Source: Thinopyrum elongatum (taxonomy: Eukaryota; Streptophyta; Magnoliopsida; Poales; Poaceae). Taken from it: a stretch of 64,000 nt of DNA. Position numbers and translations under genes: made by a program. The DNA lies in NCBI GenBank assembly GCA_011799875.1, contig JAAAXO010000416.1:398190-462189 (forward strand), written 5' to 3'. Under the pieces are notes generated by a model. It saw only the letters and a list, made by a program, of their open reading frames with translations, searched no databases and was not told the DNA's origin. Shown here piece by piece: positions 45,700 to 56,149 of the stretch. Positions within the stretch are counted from its first letter, which is position 1. The number at the start of each line of letters is the position of its first letter.

Positions 45700-46440
45700 T
45701 CCTTTTCATCGGGCAGCCAACTGGCTGAGTCGGAACGGAGAAACAGCGTCTTGTTCATCGGGAGGCAACAGACTAGGTCGGAATGCGTCCTGTTCAATGG
45801 GAGCCAACCGGCTTGGACGGAACAGCCGATACGAGGTCTGGCGTACCGCAGTACGGAGGAAACGGCCTTCTGTTCGACCGGCTACGGTCGAAAGGAGGGG
45901 TGTGGCGTACCGCAAAACAGAGGAAACGGACTTGTGTTGGAGCGCTACGGTCGAAACAGGGGTCTTGTTCATCGGGAGGGGTGTGGCGTACCGCAAAATG
46001 GAGGAAACGGACTTGTGTTGGAGCGCTATAGTCGAAACGGGGGTCCTATTTATCGGAGGTGTGTGGCATACCGCAAAACGGGACTCCACGGGCTACTGTT
46101 TACCCACCATCGACTTCCTTCAGCCTCCACCTGCATTGTTCATCCACCGCGTCCTCCTCCTGCCTCCACCAGCTACTGTTCATCCACGGGCTACTGTTCA
46201 TCCAACCCTCCACCGGCTACTATTCAACCAGCCCTCCACGGGGTCCTGTTCATCCACCCCCAACCAGCTCGGCTGTGGCGGCCTCCTCTCGGGGTCTTGT
46301 TCATCCAGCGGCAATGGCCTACTACTACTACCACGGGGTCCTGTTCATCCAACCCCCACCGGGGACTGTTCATCCAACCCCAACCACGTACGTCTCGACT
46401 CATTCAACCAACCCCCATGTTCACTGTTCATTAAGAGGCA
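45700..46440. repeat. right subterminal repeats: TGTTCATC motif and 81-bp duplication
   Basis: The phrase CCTGTTCATCCA or a variant occurs more than a dozen times at 20-60-bp spacing. Within it an 81-bp unit starting GGGGTGTGGCGTACCGCAAA is present at 45897-45977 and again from 45978, with a partial third copy at about 46058. Long open plus-strand frames here are by-products of the repeat. Confidence 0.75.
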
Positions 46441-46483
46441 ACAGGTTTGATCGGCTTCAGTAACCAGCAGCAGCAGCGATCGA

Positions 46484-46623
46484 TCGCTCGGGTTCAGTTA
46501 GCAGCAGTAGCGAAGGAATCGCTCGGGTTCAGTTAACAGCCAAGGGATCGATCGCTCGGGTTCAGTAACGTAGCTAGTGCAATCGCTCGGGTTCAGTAAG
46601 TGAACACCTCGCTCGGGTTCAGT
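46484..46623. repeat. right subterminal repeats: five copies of TCGCTCGGGTTCAGT
   Basis: Identical 15-mers start at 46484, 46519, 46552, 46583 and 46609, all in the same orientation, 26-35 bp apart. They are candidate TNPA-type binding sites. The motif is absent from the left subterminal region. Confidence 0.85.
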
Positions 46624-46958
46624 TAGAGCCCAACGCCTTGCACACACGCGCGTACGTGTACGAGAGAAACGCGCAATCCCTCCATGCATCGCTCGGCCCC
46701 GACCACCCACCGTAACCGGGAACTCCCCGAAATTTTCCTCGCCCTTGCTTCTACCATGATTTTTTCCGCCATGGATGGCCCAAAGAATGTCATGCAGGTG
46801 CGTCTTTGGCCCGCCCAGGACAAAAAGCCCATTTTCTGTCATAATTTTTTGTCATAGAAGTAGGAGCCCACCACATCTATGATGATACCGGGTTTTTTCA
46901 CAATTATCGTCATAGAAGTGTCATAAGCATGACAGAAAAAAATTTGTTCAGCCCAAAA

Positions 46959-46986
46959 TATCACGGATGTGCCTTTTTTCGTAGTG
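46959..46986. repeat. right terminal inverted repeat of the CACTA
   Basis: Read inward it is CACTACGAAAAAAGGCACAT then CCGTGATA. The left end at 12135-12162 matches at about 23 of 28 positions. GGA follows immediately. Confidence 0.9.
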
Positions 46987-47144
46987 GGAGTACCGGAAAA
47001 TTGATCTTTCATAACAAGATTCAACAAAGCGGCATTAATATCACAAGATTTCGCACTAGTGGCGGGAGGAGCAATCGGAGTGCTAATAAAATCATTATTA
47101 TTGGTATTGAAAAAATCAAACAACTTGGTGTTTTCTTGAGTCAT
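46987..47144 (-). pseudogene. gypsy gag reading frame, upstream part with start codon
   Basis: The ATG is at 47144-47142; the product starts MTQENTKLFDFF and reaches FSGTP where the CACTA insertion begins. It resumes in frame at 12134 (PNEDVASHLN) once the GGA duplication is counted once. About 52 codons lie here. The start lies about 190 bp inside the primer-binding site, as usual for gypsy elements. Confidence 0.8.
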
Positions 47145-47332
47145 CGTGACTACGCAAACAAGATTACACACAAAAACAGATCTGACGAGAAAAAGATGAA
47201 CGAAAAAGAGAGCGAATAAAATGGCAAATTTTTGTGAAGTGGGGGAGATGAAAATGAGAGGCAAATGGCAAATAATGTAAATTGCAAGGAGATGAGATTT
47301 GTGATTAGGAACCTGATAGATGTTGATGATGT

Positions 47333-47486
47333 CTCCCCGGCAACGGCGCCAGAAATTGGCACGTGGACGGATGACTATCTTGACTTGATCCTCTGATAAC
47401 CCACAAGTATAGGGGATCGCAACAGTTTTCGAAGGTAGAGTATTCAACCCAAATTTATTGATTCGACACAAGGGGAGCCAAAGAAT
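47333..47486 (-). repeat. primer-binding site and remnant of 5' LTR of the split gypsy
   Basis: TGGCGCCGTTGCCGGGGAG (minus, 47351-47333) is a perfect tRNA-Asp-type site. From 47394 rightwards the plus strand reads TGATAACCCACAAGTATAGG, the end of an LTR in minus orientation, cut off at 47486. This LTR end does not match the end of the 3' LTR at 7208 (TGATGTCGCTTGAAC). Confidence 0.7.
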
Positions 47487-48105
47487 TGCGACGCCCCCGG
47501 TTCAATCGTACACTAATCATACACGCAAACGTGTACGATCAAGCCCAGGGACTCACGGGAAGATATCACAACACAACTCTAAACACAAATGAACGGAGGT
47601 CCACAATATTACAGACCAGGGATCCGTAGATCCGAATACATAAGTCAGTCATACAAATAATACCTGGGTACAGACATAGTTAGACAAGTTTTGCCTTAAG
47701 AAGGCTAGCACAAACAGCGACACTAGATCGAAAGGCGTTGGCCTCCTGCCTGGGAGCCTCCGATCCTACTCCTGGTCAGCTGGCTCGATCCAGTAGTACG
47801 TGCCCTCTGGACCCGCCTGGTAGTAGGCTCCGGTGGTGGCGTCTGGCTCCTGGACTCCATCGTCTGGTGTATCATCAAGGTGGGGTATATGGGGGAAAAG
47901 AGAAAATAAAGCAACCGTGAGTACTCATCCGAAGTACTCAGCAAGCAAGGATCTATACTACATATGCAACATTATCAATGGAGAAAAGGCTGTATATGTG
48001 GACTGGACTGCAGAAATGCCAGAATAGAGAGAAAGGCCTAGTCCTATCGAAGACTAGCATCTTCAAACATCTTCTCAAAGCCATCATCTTGCAGCAGTAG
48101 AAGAG
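47487..48105 (-). repeat. LTR-like 3' segment of a second minus-strand gypsy element
   Basis: It starts TGCGACGCCCCCGGTTCAAT (plus), the reverse of an LTR end in GGGCGTCGCA, and continues in the style of a Triticeae gypsy LTR. It is fused directly to reverse-transcriptase-region sequence at about 48110, so the RNase H/integrase region and the beginning of this LTR were deleted. The family name was not established. Confidence 0.5.
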
Positions 48106-48109
48106 AGTA

Positions 48110-48840
48110 GAATAGCATTTTATTTAGCCTTGACCTTTTTTCCTGTCCACTCAAATTTAACACCTTTGTGAAGCAGATATTTCAATGGTTTTGCAATCTT
48201 GGAAAGTTCTCAACGATCGATGGCAATAACTAGCAAGTCCGAGAAAACTTCTGACTTGCTTAACATTCTTTGGGGGAGTCCAGTGTGAGAATCGCCTAAA
48301 CTCTCGTTCGGGGTTAACAGCAATCCCATCCTTGGAAATCACATGCTCAAGGTAGTTACTTCAGGAAGCCAAAATTCGCATTTGGAATACTGGCATACAA
48401 CTGGTGTTCTCGGAGCCTTCTAAACAAGGCGGAGATGTTCGCATGTTTCTCTTTATTTCTTAGAATAGACCAGAAATATCATCTAGATATACCACGACGA
48501 ATTTGTCGAGGTAATCCATGAATATATAATCATTAGACGGGAGAAGTGCTGGGGGCATTCGTTAGGCCAATGACATGACGGTGTATTCATAGGAGCCATA
48601 ACGAGTGACGAATGCAGTCTTGGGAATGTCCTCTTCACGGACACGGATCTGGTGATAACCCAACCCAAGTCGAGTTTAGAGAACCCCGTGATCCAGCGAG
48701 TTGATCATAAAGATCATTGATACGGGGCCAGTGGTTATTTATTCTGGATTGTGGCTTGGTTAATGGGCCGGTAATCCTTAACCAATCGGTTAGTTTCCAC
48801 CTTCTTCTTAACGGAGAGTGAAGGTGCTCCCCAAGCAGAG
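48110..48840 (-). pseudogene. gypsy reverse transcriptase fragment
   Basis: Across frameshifts the minus strand reads, in order, VKKK (48815), DYRPINQATIQN (48785-48745), [17 protein letters not shown] (48665-48610), [25 protein letters not shown] with the catalytic YLDD (48490-48479), then WTPPKNVKQVRSFLGLASYC (48275-48220). That is the fingers-palm-thumb order of Ty3/gypsy reverse transcriptase, entering the connection region. Several frameshifts and stops; not functional. Confidence 0.8.
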
Positions 48841-49193
48841 GAACTGGGGCGGATGAACCACTCTTAGTGACTTGTCGATTTCTTCCTTAAGCTCAAGAAG
48901 GTGATGCAGGCATCTTATAAGGTCGCTTGGCATAGGAACGGTGCCAGGCTTCAATTCAATGACAAACTCGACAGCCTAGCCGGGGTTGCCTGGAAGTTCT
49001 TCGGGAAAGACGTCTGGAAAATCTCGAACGACAGGAACGTTCTCGATCCTTCCAGAGGTGAGGCGTTCAAAGCATTCATAACATATATCTCACTTCAGCG
49101 TCTCGAGTAATTCGGCAGTTAAGTTCACTATCTCATCGGAGGGTGAAGAAGTTGATAACTTAGTGGCACAATTGATCGAAGCAATGTGAGCTT

Positions 49194-49670
49194 TCAACCA
49201 CCCATTCCGAGTATGAGGTCTATGGTGGAAGACTTCAGGATAATAGGGGAAGCCAAGAATTCAAAATTCCTCGATTTCAACAGGACATTATGTGCCATCA
49301 TGTGGTTTGACATTGGCCTCCGGGGGTATGGACAACTATTGGCAGGTTCATCTTTCGAATGCAATGTCATGAGATAATGCAATGCTTCAGACATGAATGA
49401 ATGCGATGCTCCTGAATCAAATAATACAGAAGCAGGTACTGAGTTACAAGAAGGGTACCCATCACAGTAGCAGGGTTGATCCTGGACTTCTTCAATGTCA
49501 ATGTTGTGCCTGACCACGACCACGTGAAGCAGACCCAGTACTATAGTTGCGGGTCTGATTGTTGCCACGGCCATATCCACGGCCAGCACGAGGAAAATCT
49601 ACTGATTCTGAGTCTGGTGGCAGTCTTTAGCCTGGTGGCCTGGTTTGCGGCACTTGAAACACAAACCATC
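49194..49670 (-). pseudogene. gypsy zinc knuckle and aspartic protease region
   Basis: A CCHC knuckle (CFKCRKPGHQAKDC) lies at about 49665-49620. About 200 bp further on, SVPASVLFDSGASHSFMS (49440-49390) carries the DSGA catalytic triad of a retropepsin, and DLILGMGG lies near 49200. This is the C-terminal gag to protease junction of the same element as the reverse transcriptase to its left. The frame from 49589 to 49194 is intact, but upstream and downstream joins need frameshifts. Confidence 0.8.
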
Positions 49671-49967
49671 TTCAGGACGAAGAGGGGCATTGTTCGTATA
49701 GCTTGAGCCTTGTGACGGCCTCGGCGGTGGAGGAGGCAGACTGTTGCAGCATTGTTCTTTGGCGCAGAGTATTGGGACGGACGCGTTGTTGGGAATCCAA
49801 ACTCTACTCTTCGGTCTGAGCCCGAAGATGAGCCATCACCGATAGCCTTCTGCGAGTCCTTGTGTTCCATCTGAGCGGTCTCAACAGAAAAGCCTTGTTC
49901 ACTAGAGTTGAGAAGTCTATGATGTCTTGAGCAGCTAGTGCAAGCTTGAGGTCAGGGTGTAGTCCCA

Positions 49968-50452
49968 TTACAGAACTTCTCTGTCTGCGAGCATCTGTGG
50001 CAATGTCTTCTTCAGCATAGCGGAGAGATCAAGAAATTCCCGCTGATAAGCTTCAACGGTCTTATTGCCCTGGGTGAGGTTACGGAACTGGGTCTTCATG
50101 CGTTCCATAATTGCTTGGATGTAAAGTGTACGGAAAGCAGCCTGGAACTCATAACCAGGTGATGACTGTTCCAACGGCGAGTACGCTTGTGTGTGTCCCA
50201 CCATTGAGCAGCGGGGCCCTTTAAGAAAAAGGCGCGCGAAGTTGACATAGTTGGCAGGGACGACATTAGCTGACTCCATCTCGTGAGTGATGTCGCGGAC
50301 CATTCTCGGCATCCGGTCTTGTCAGAGTTGCGAAACTGCGTGGGTTGAGTCTCGTAAACTCTGTCAAAGTTATTGAAGCTGGGTTCTGGTTCTGGTTGTT
50401 CTGATGGGAAACTGAGCCATGATCCAACCATGAGACTGGCGGTTAAGCTCAA
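49968..50452 (-). pseudogene. gypsy gag fragment
   Basis: Two overlapping minus frames together give a gag-like order: FARLFLKGPAAQWWDTH (across a frameshift, about 50240-50190), FRTLYIQAIMERMKTQFRNL (50150-50090), and TVEAYQREFLDLS (50070-50030). QWW followed by a Tyr-x-Arg-Glu-Phe block is typical of the retrotransposon gag family. It is upstream of the zinc knuckle in transcription order. Confidence 0.7.
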
Positions 50453-50652
50453 ACTGTTGCATCATAGCCGCCATATAGTCTGGCGGTGGTGACGTTCAGG
50501 GGCACGACCACGACCACGACCCACCTGGTCTAACCATCCTGCCTAAGTATCAACAGGGTGTAGTTGTAGTAAAAGCAATTGCGAGTGTTTAGCCGACAAG
50601 TATGTAACACGACAATACTTTAAGTAGTGTAATAGATACATAACGTATTCGA

Positions 50653-51906
50653 TTAAGACATACAGATCCATACACAAAGTCGGTACATGCGACAGCATAA
50701 CCGCACATTAAAAGCTAGACAACTAGGCGGCGCGCAGGCACGCGGTAAGGAAGTACACAATGAGACATAAGCAAAGGCTACATCAACGTCGGAGAAACCA
50801 CCTGTAACGGGGAACTGCAGTGGCGACGCGAATATTCGTCGCGGAAGGATCCTGTGCTCCATGTGCACTCTGATGCAGAACCCGGTCTCACTGTAAAGAA
50901 GAGGTCCACGTGCAGGTGTGTGACCTCCAACAGCCAGGCCAGTCAATACCACATACTCTGAGTCCTGCGCGGGTAAAGGATGTGCTCCGGATGTATCCCT
51001 GCACGAACAGCGGGCATCAACTGCGTCATAGCATCGTAGAGACGTGCTCGAGTGGCAACCAACTCGACGGCAAGAGCCCGAACAGTGCGATCCAGAGCCT
51101 GTTGCATGAATCAGAACGCGGTGGCATATCGGCGAGGCTCGTACGGGGCACAGATAGCTGCGTAGTATCCGGTAGCATCTCCAGCAGGGGCATACGAATG
51201 TATCGGAACTCAGAGTCATCCGATATCACTGAACTGTCCTCGAAGACGCGACAGCAGAGTAGGCGGCATCATGTACTGCCATCTCAATCGTCACGCCGAT
51301 ACCGTGGAAAAGGTGCAGCTCGGTGTCTGAGTCATTCTGCCGATCATAGATACGAACATCAGCATGGTACTGCTCCTGATTAACTCGCGGTAATCCTCGT
51401 AAACCAGTACTCCAGGGTACCAAGCGGTAGCCAAGTCTGGTCATGAGAGCGATCAGGACAGCTGGAACCCAGGGGTATTACGAGCCCAAGTGCGAAGCAC
51501 AAAGCTGTGTCGTAGGACGCGGTGGAAACAAACGGTCCATCTGAAACAGAGGAAATTCAGATTTGTCAAATGACAATGAGAATGTTTAACACACTCGGAG
51601 AGAAAGGTTAAACAAAACAATGGAAAGGAAAATGATTATCAGACTAATCAGATCACGGCAGGGAAATCGCACAGATATCCAGCTCTCCGGGTAGACGAAT
51701 TTACGAGATCCAAGTGTCGGCGTTAGTAACTTTATTTACCCGATAGAAGAGATATTAGAGATCCCGAGTATAGACGAGGAATAAAAGATCCTAATACCAC
51801 CCAGTTGGCGACGTGGGCCCGTAAGCCACACTGCCAAGTTAGTAAATTAGTTTTTCGGTTTCTAGACTCAACTCGGCCAAGGAATTGAAGGGGGTCTCCT
51901 ACAGCA
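50653..51906 (-). other. leader region of the second minus-strand gypsy element with an ORF remnant
   Basis: Between primer-binding site and gag, the minus strand contains scattered open pieces (for example EFRYIRMPLLEMLPDTTQL at 51208-51150). They suggest an extra upstream ORF, broken by frameshifts. I do not recognise its function. The longest open frame here (51219-50653) is in a different frame from that remnant and looks spurious. Confidence 0.4.
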
Positions 51907-51911
51907 TGTCG

Positions 51912-52453
51912 GCTCTGATACCAACTTGGGGGTTGCTCTTTTTTTTCTTCTTCTCTGTTTTCTATTTCTTTTCCTTTTTTTATTCCCTTTACTCTGCTAG
52001 TAAATAGCTAGGCCTCAAAATGGTTTTTGTAAAACATGAGACCTAGGTCATAAATACCAGTGCATTATTCCCTAACACCTAAAATTAGTTTGGACAAAAT
52101 ATAATTCCATATTTATTTCAGATTTAATAAATGGTTATTAAATATTATCTTTATCCACTGTTTGAGGTTGTTCGAGTCACTTATCCAATTCCAATGATGT
52201 TGGTTTCAATTTTAGAATAGCCTCTGGAATATTTGTTATTTATCTGACATTTTAGTTTCTATGTTGGACAACTTTCATATTCCACCTTCGTTTAAATTTG
52301 AATTTGACTTAGGAGCCGAAATGCAATATGATGCTAATGATGATTATGCACTATTAAGCTTGCTGACATGTCATTATCAAAAGTGATTACTGTTGCTAAT
52401 CACCGGGGGTGTTACAATTCTCCTCATCTATTAAGAATTCTCGTCCCGAGAAT
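51912..52453 (-). repeat. 490-bp LTR flanked by a primer-binding site on one side and a polypurine tract on the other
   Basis: The LTR 51927-52416 (minus: TGTAACACCCCCGGTG to GCAACCCCCA) is followed on the minus strand by TTGGTATCAGAGCC (51926-51912), an initiator-tRNA-Met-type primer-binding site, so it serves as 5' LTR to the gag-pol at 48-51 kb. On its other side, minus 52453-52417 reads GGACGAGAATTCTTAATAG then GAGGAGAAT, the polypurine end of another interior. It is thus an LTR shared between two interiors, the second lost in the gap. Confidence 0.6.
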
Positions 52454-52478
52454 NNNNNNNNNNNNNNNNNNNNNNNNN
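52454..52478. other. assembly gap (25 N)
   Basis: Twenty-five N bases, a placeholder length. The left side is the 3' interior end of a gypsy element; the right side starts part way into a copia LTR, so sequence of unknown length is missing. Confidence 0.98.
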
Positions 52479-53367
52479 CGCCGGGAACATCGTTGTCCCA
52501 GCGTGAGGGACAAGATCCCACGGATCGTGGGGCTGTTTTTGGGCTTGTTTGGGGGGGGGGGGGGGCCCCTTTGGAGCAGCCCCCTTGTGGCTGGACAAAA
52601 TTTGGGGGGGGGGGGGGGCCCATGGTGGGGGGCAGCCCCCACAATGTGGGAGAGTGTTGGGAGGAAGGTGGGGCCCCATGGGGGAACACCATGGACAAGG
52701 GAACATGTTTTTCCCTTGTTTGGTGGGAACATGTTTCTCCTTGTTTTGTGGGAACATGTTTTCCCCATGTTTAGTGGGCTGAATTTTCAGCCCCCTCCAC
52801 CCCTTCCACCACTATATAAGGAGAGGAGAGGTGCTCTCCAACTCCACTCCAACTCTCTCACACAAGCCATGCATGATCTGGCATTCTCTCTCCTCCCACG
52901 AAATAGTTTCGTCGGTGCCGAAAGGCTGTCTGGGTTCCGGTGGGACACTAGTTCTGGACGGCGAAGCCCTGCCTGATAGATGGCACCATATGTGGTGCAA
53001 CCCCGTAGAGAGGTCGTAGTTTCGTCCTTTGCCCGAGGGGCTGTTCGAGTGTCCTCCCGAAGGGCTGCCGAGTGACGTCCGAGTTCTGTGATTCCTCCCG
53101 AAGGGCTGTCCCACGACACCGTCCGGGGGACTGTCCGACCGCCCCCGGAGGCTGTCCGAGTGGCGGATAGGGATACATCCTCGGCGGTTGGGAGGTGTAA
53201 TTCCTAGCTGCGGGGTATCTGCACACCGAGATCTGCAGTCGACTCTACTTCCGCTGCGCTAGGCGAGTCGGTAACGAAAAGACAAACCGTGTATGCAGTT
53301 CTCCATAGTGGTCCTGGGCTGGTGCGTAGGACGGAAAATTTTTGTTTTCTACACTGCTTACCCTACA
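52479..53367 (+). repeat. 5' LTR of a Ty1/copia element, left part lost in the gap
   Basis: Matches 59893-60773 almost base for base apart from run-length and single-base changes, and ends CCCTACA at 53367. It contains G runs (52550-52565, 52605-52619), a TATA-like CTATATAAGG (52813) and a GAAGGGCTG repeat. The first 1.28 kb expected from the right LTR is missing. A short AGCC match after the LTR marks a decayed primer-binding site. Confidence 0.85.
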
Positions 53368-56140
53368 GTGCACATGAGCCGTGCTATGCGTAGATGCAGT
53401 TTGCGATCTAGAATACATGGAGATGTATGGTGTTTGCACAATATATTAGGTAGTAGATGAGTTCTATTACTGAAATATTGTGCGGGTAGCAGATGAAATC
53501 TGTTACCCGATGTTCTTGTTGCTTTCCCTCGAATTTGCGTAGTCCTGATCTTGACAGCATTGCGGAATCTGAAAAGTTCTGGCAATCCGCGATCCTTTCA
53601 TGCTGCTCCTGAGTATGCTGATTGACAGATCAACGAAGTGCTAACAGTTCTTTGGGTTCCACTTTAGTCAATGAAGATGGATGTTTCACAAGATGAAGGG
53701 CAATGCAGATATGATCTGCACGGGGGTCATCGCTTATGACGAAGTTCAGTATGGGGCTCGATTTTATTTCTTCGTGTTTCATACACCCCGCTTGTTAATC
53801 TAGCGACTTGGATAATCATGCTTGATGATGGACGTTGGTAGCTTCGGTTTGTTTCGAAACTTTAGAAGCCACGTAAAACCAGTTTTTGCTAAACCGATTA
53901 GAGGCGTCTAACTTGGTTTGCAGGAGGGTTTGCATGTGCATATGATGTGGTAAGTAGTGCTCATAATAATTTGATTATGTATGAGATGTCTATATGATGT
54001 AAACTGATTAACATGACCTCGTGTCATGATTCGGCATGATGGCTGGAGCCATATGATTGCACTTTAATGACCGGTGTCAACCTTATGTAATGCACTTATT
54101 TTATTAGCTATAGAGATAGCAATATTATCTGGTGCATCGACAAGGTGGTGGCAATCTTCGCAAAGGTGAACACCGACGCGAATGCCAAAGACGAAGAAAT
54201 ACAAGACTTCTCTCAAAAGGGCTATACCATATCATGCTATTATGAATTGCCTGAGATGTTTATCCCTTATGATGCACCCTTCTTGATTGCGCGGTAGTCG
54301 TTTTTATTAGGGTGATCTCTCACAAAATATCAAGTAGTTAGTGTTCTCCAAGTGTAGCACCGTCACGGCACCTAACTTTTCGGGGCATCACAGGATCTCC
54401 CTGGGTGCGAACGATTAGGATGTGTGAGGCGGGTGAGTTGAGACCTCGCACGATATCCTTGGTTGTCTGACGTTCTGGAAGGATCTCCCTGAGCTCGGAA
54501 CACACGCCCATCGAAAGATGAACAAGAGTCACATGAGATGTGATTGGCAGTTTGCCTACCGATTGAAGTTCGCGCCATCAGTGTTCATCTCGTTCAATGG
54601 CGTTGAATGGAAATGCGGGTCTTGTATCACTCACAATCAATTATGAGATATATTGATTTGAGTGGGAGCGCACTTTGAATTAACTTGTTTAATTCTCAGT
54701 GCAATTAATTTTGAACACTGTCTAAGTGTGATTTGCAAAATAGTTGTAGAATAATGGCTCGCGTTCCACCTTCCCTATTAAAATTGAATAGCTGTAAATA
54801 TCTGGTTAAAAACTTTACGGTTGGCAACGTAATGTGAGGATTGTCCTCAAGAGTGCCGAGAAGGACTTTGTCCTATCGCATACTTTCGGTATTCTCTCGC
54901 TTATGCTATGGATCATGTGACTCTCGTCCTTCGATCCAAAAGCTGGAATTCCTTTCAGTCAAGTGCAATATGTTTGCTTCCATGAACCCAAACTTCGAAA
55001 GTTTGGATAGTTATGTGATATTCAGGATCTGAAAATCATTTCAAGAGCAGACAAAGGCTAAAAGATTGAGATATCCAAAGAAATGTTTGTTTGCAAACTA
55101 TTATTAAAGGAGTTTACTATGCATTAGACTGATAAGAAGAGGGATCCAGAAGAACGCTGTCATATGACGAAAGGTGAAATAAAACAACAACTAAAGAGAA
55201 AGAGAGTGTCCGAAGGGTGTCAGTGAAACTTTCACCCTAGGAAGTCCAGGGCTGAGCCACTCTTAATTGTGTGCTTCTTCTTCGAGAGTAGGAGAAATAC
55301 TAAAAGTTAAACTGTAGAGTATAAAGGCAATGAGAAAGAAGACTGGAATATCCAGCTCATGTATGAATTACAATTTTTTGATGTAGAAGGCTGGTCAAAG
55401 ATATAGTTCTGGGAATTATGATTAAATTGTTAATCACTATTCTTGGGGTATTGTGAGTTAATCACAAAGATACCCGCTCGATTGCATCTGTTGCAACTCG
55501 ATGTAAGAACTACTATGGCCTGAAAGACTAGCCAGGAATGAGGTTTAGGTATACACAGGGAACATAGTAAATTTTACTGTACCTTCCATCGGTGTATAAC
55601 CGTCTGTGTTTATTTCCTAATTCAATTAGAGTTTTACACACCTAGCCCATTGCATAGTTATCTGTCAAGAAGGTTGTTCATAAGAGAACTTTGATGTTCG
55701 GTGTTATGAATACAATAAGGGCCATACTCATTATGAATGAGATGTTTGTATAATATTGATAATACATTACCTCAGTATTAACTTTGATAATTCATTTTTT
55801 AGGGTTTTACACACTCTAGCCCATTGCACAATGTTTGTTGCAAAAGGGTTGTTCATAGAGAACAATTGCTGTTCAGTATTATGAATAACTAAGGGGCCAT
55901 ACTTCCACATCCGATGGACGTATGTTTGATATTGATGGTAATAGATACATCCATAACACTGACGCTAAATGTCATAAGACTAAAAGAATACCACACAAGT
56001 GTGGCACTGCTTTGGTCACATGGAGAAACCCGCATGGAAAATTCCATTATGATGGATTTTGAAGTCGTTTGATTTTGAATCACCTGACACTTGCAACTTT
56101 CCTCCGAAAATGGAAGTGACTGAAATACCTTTCACAGGCC
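53368..56140 (+). other. copia interior: leader and gag region, not readable as protein
   Basis: The leader resembles that of Triticeae copia elements (GTGCTATGCGTAGATGCAG after the LTR). Beyond 54100 there are scattered phrases typical of copia gag and pre-integrase sequence but no frame longer than about 65 codons. Frameshifts and stops are dense. A pair of ~150-bp segments around 55600-55740 and 55800-55940 (ACACAC.CTAGCCCATTGCA, then GTTGTTCATA.GAGAAC) is a local duplication. Confidence 0.5.
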
Positions 56141-56149
56141 ATAAGGAAC

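Larger units (their letters stand above)
12135..46986. mobile_element. 34.9-kb CACTA (En/Spm-type) DNA transposon with nested insertions
   Basis: Terminal inverted repeats start CACTACAAAAAAATACAC on the left and CACTACGAAAAAAGGCAC on the right (read inward). About 23 of the first 28 positions match, including TCCGTGAT. A GGA duplication flanks the element, and the interrupted gag frame of the host gypsy is restored exactly when the element is removed. It holds subterminal repeats at both ends and a TNPA-like gene near the left end. It also holds a gene-like repeated array and at least one complete gypsy, two Helitrons, several MITEs and a LINE tail. I see no TNP2 (DDE) transposase. Without the recognised insertions it would be about 24 kb, still very large. 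Confidence 0.9.

Noticed and set aside
45563..46450. Plus-strand open frames of 295 and 256 codons
   Set aside because: They run through the TGTTCATC and 81-bp repeats of the CACTA right end in several frames at once; the protein is low-complexity and has no domain. Open by composition.
50653..51219. 188-codon minus-strand frame rich in Cys and Arg
   Set aside because: Another frame of the same stretch carries leader-ORF-like sequence of the gypsy element; the Cys-rich product has no recognisable features.
52368..53119. Frames crossing the N gap
   Set aside because: They contain unknown residues and G-run translations inside an LTR.
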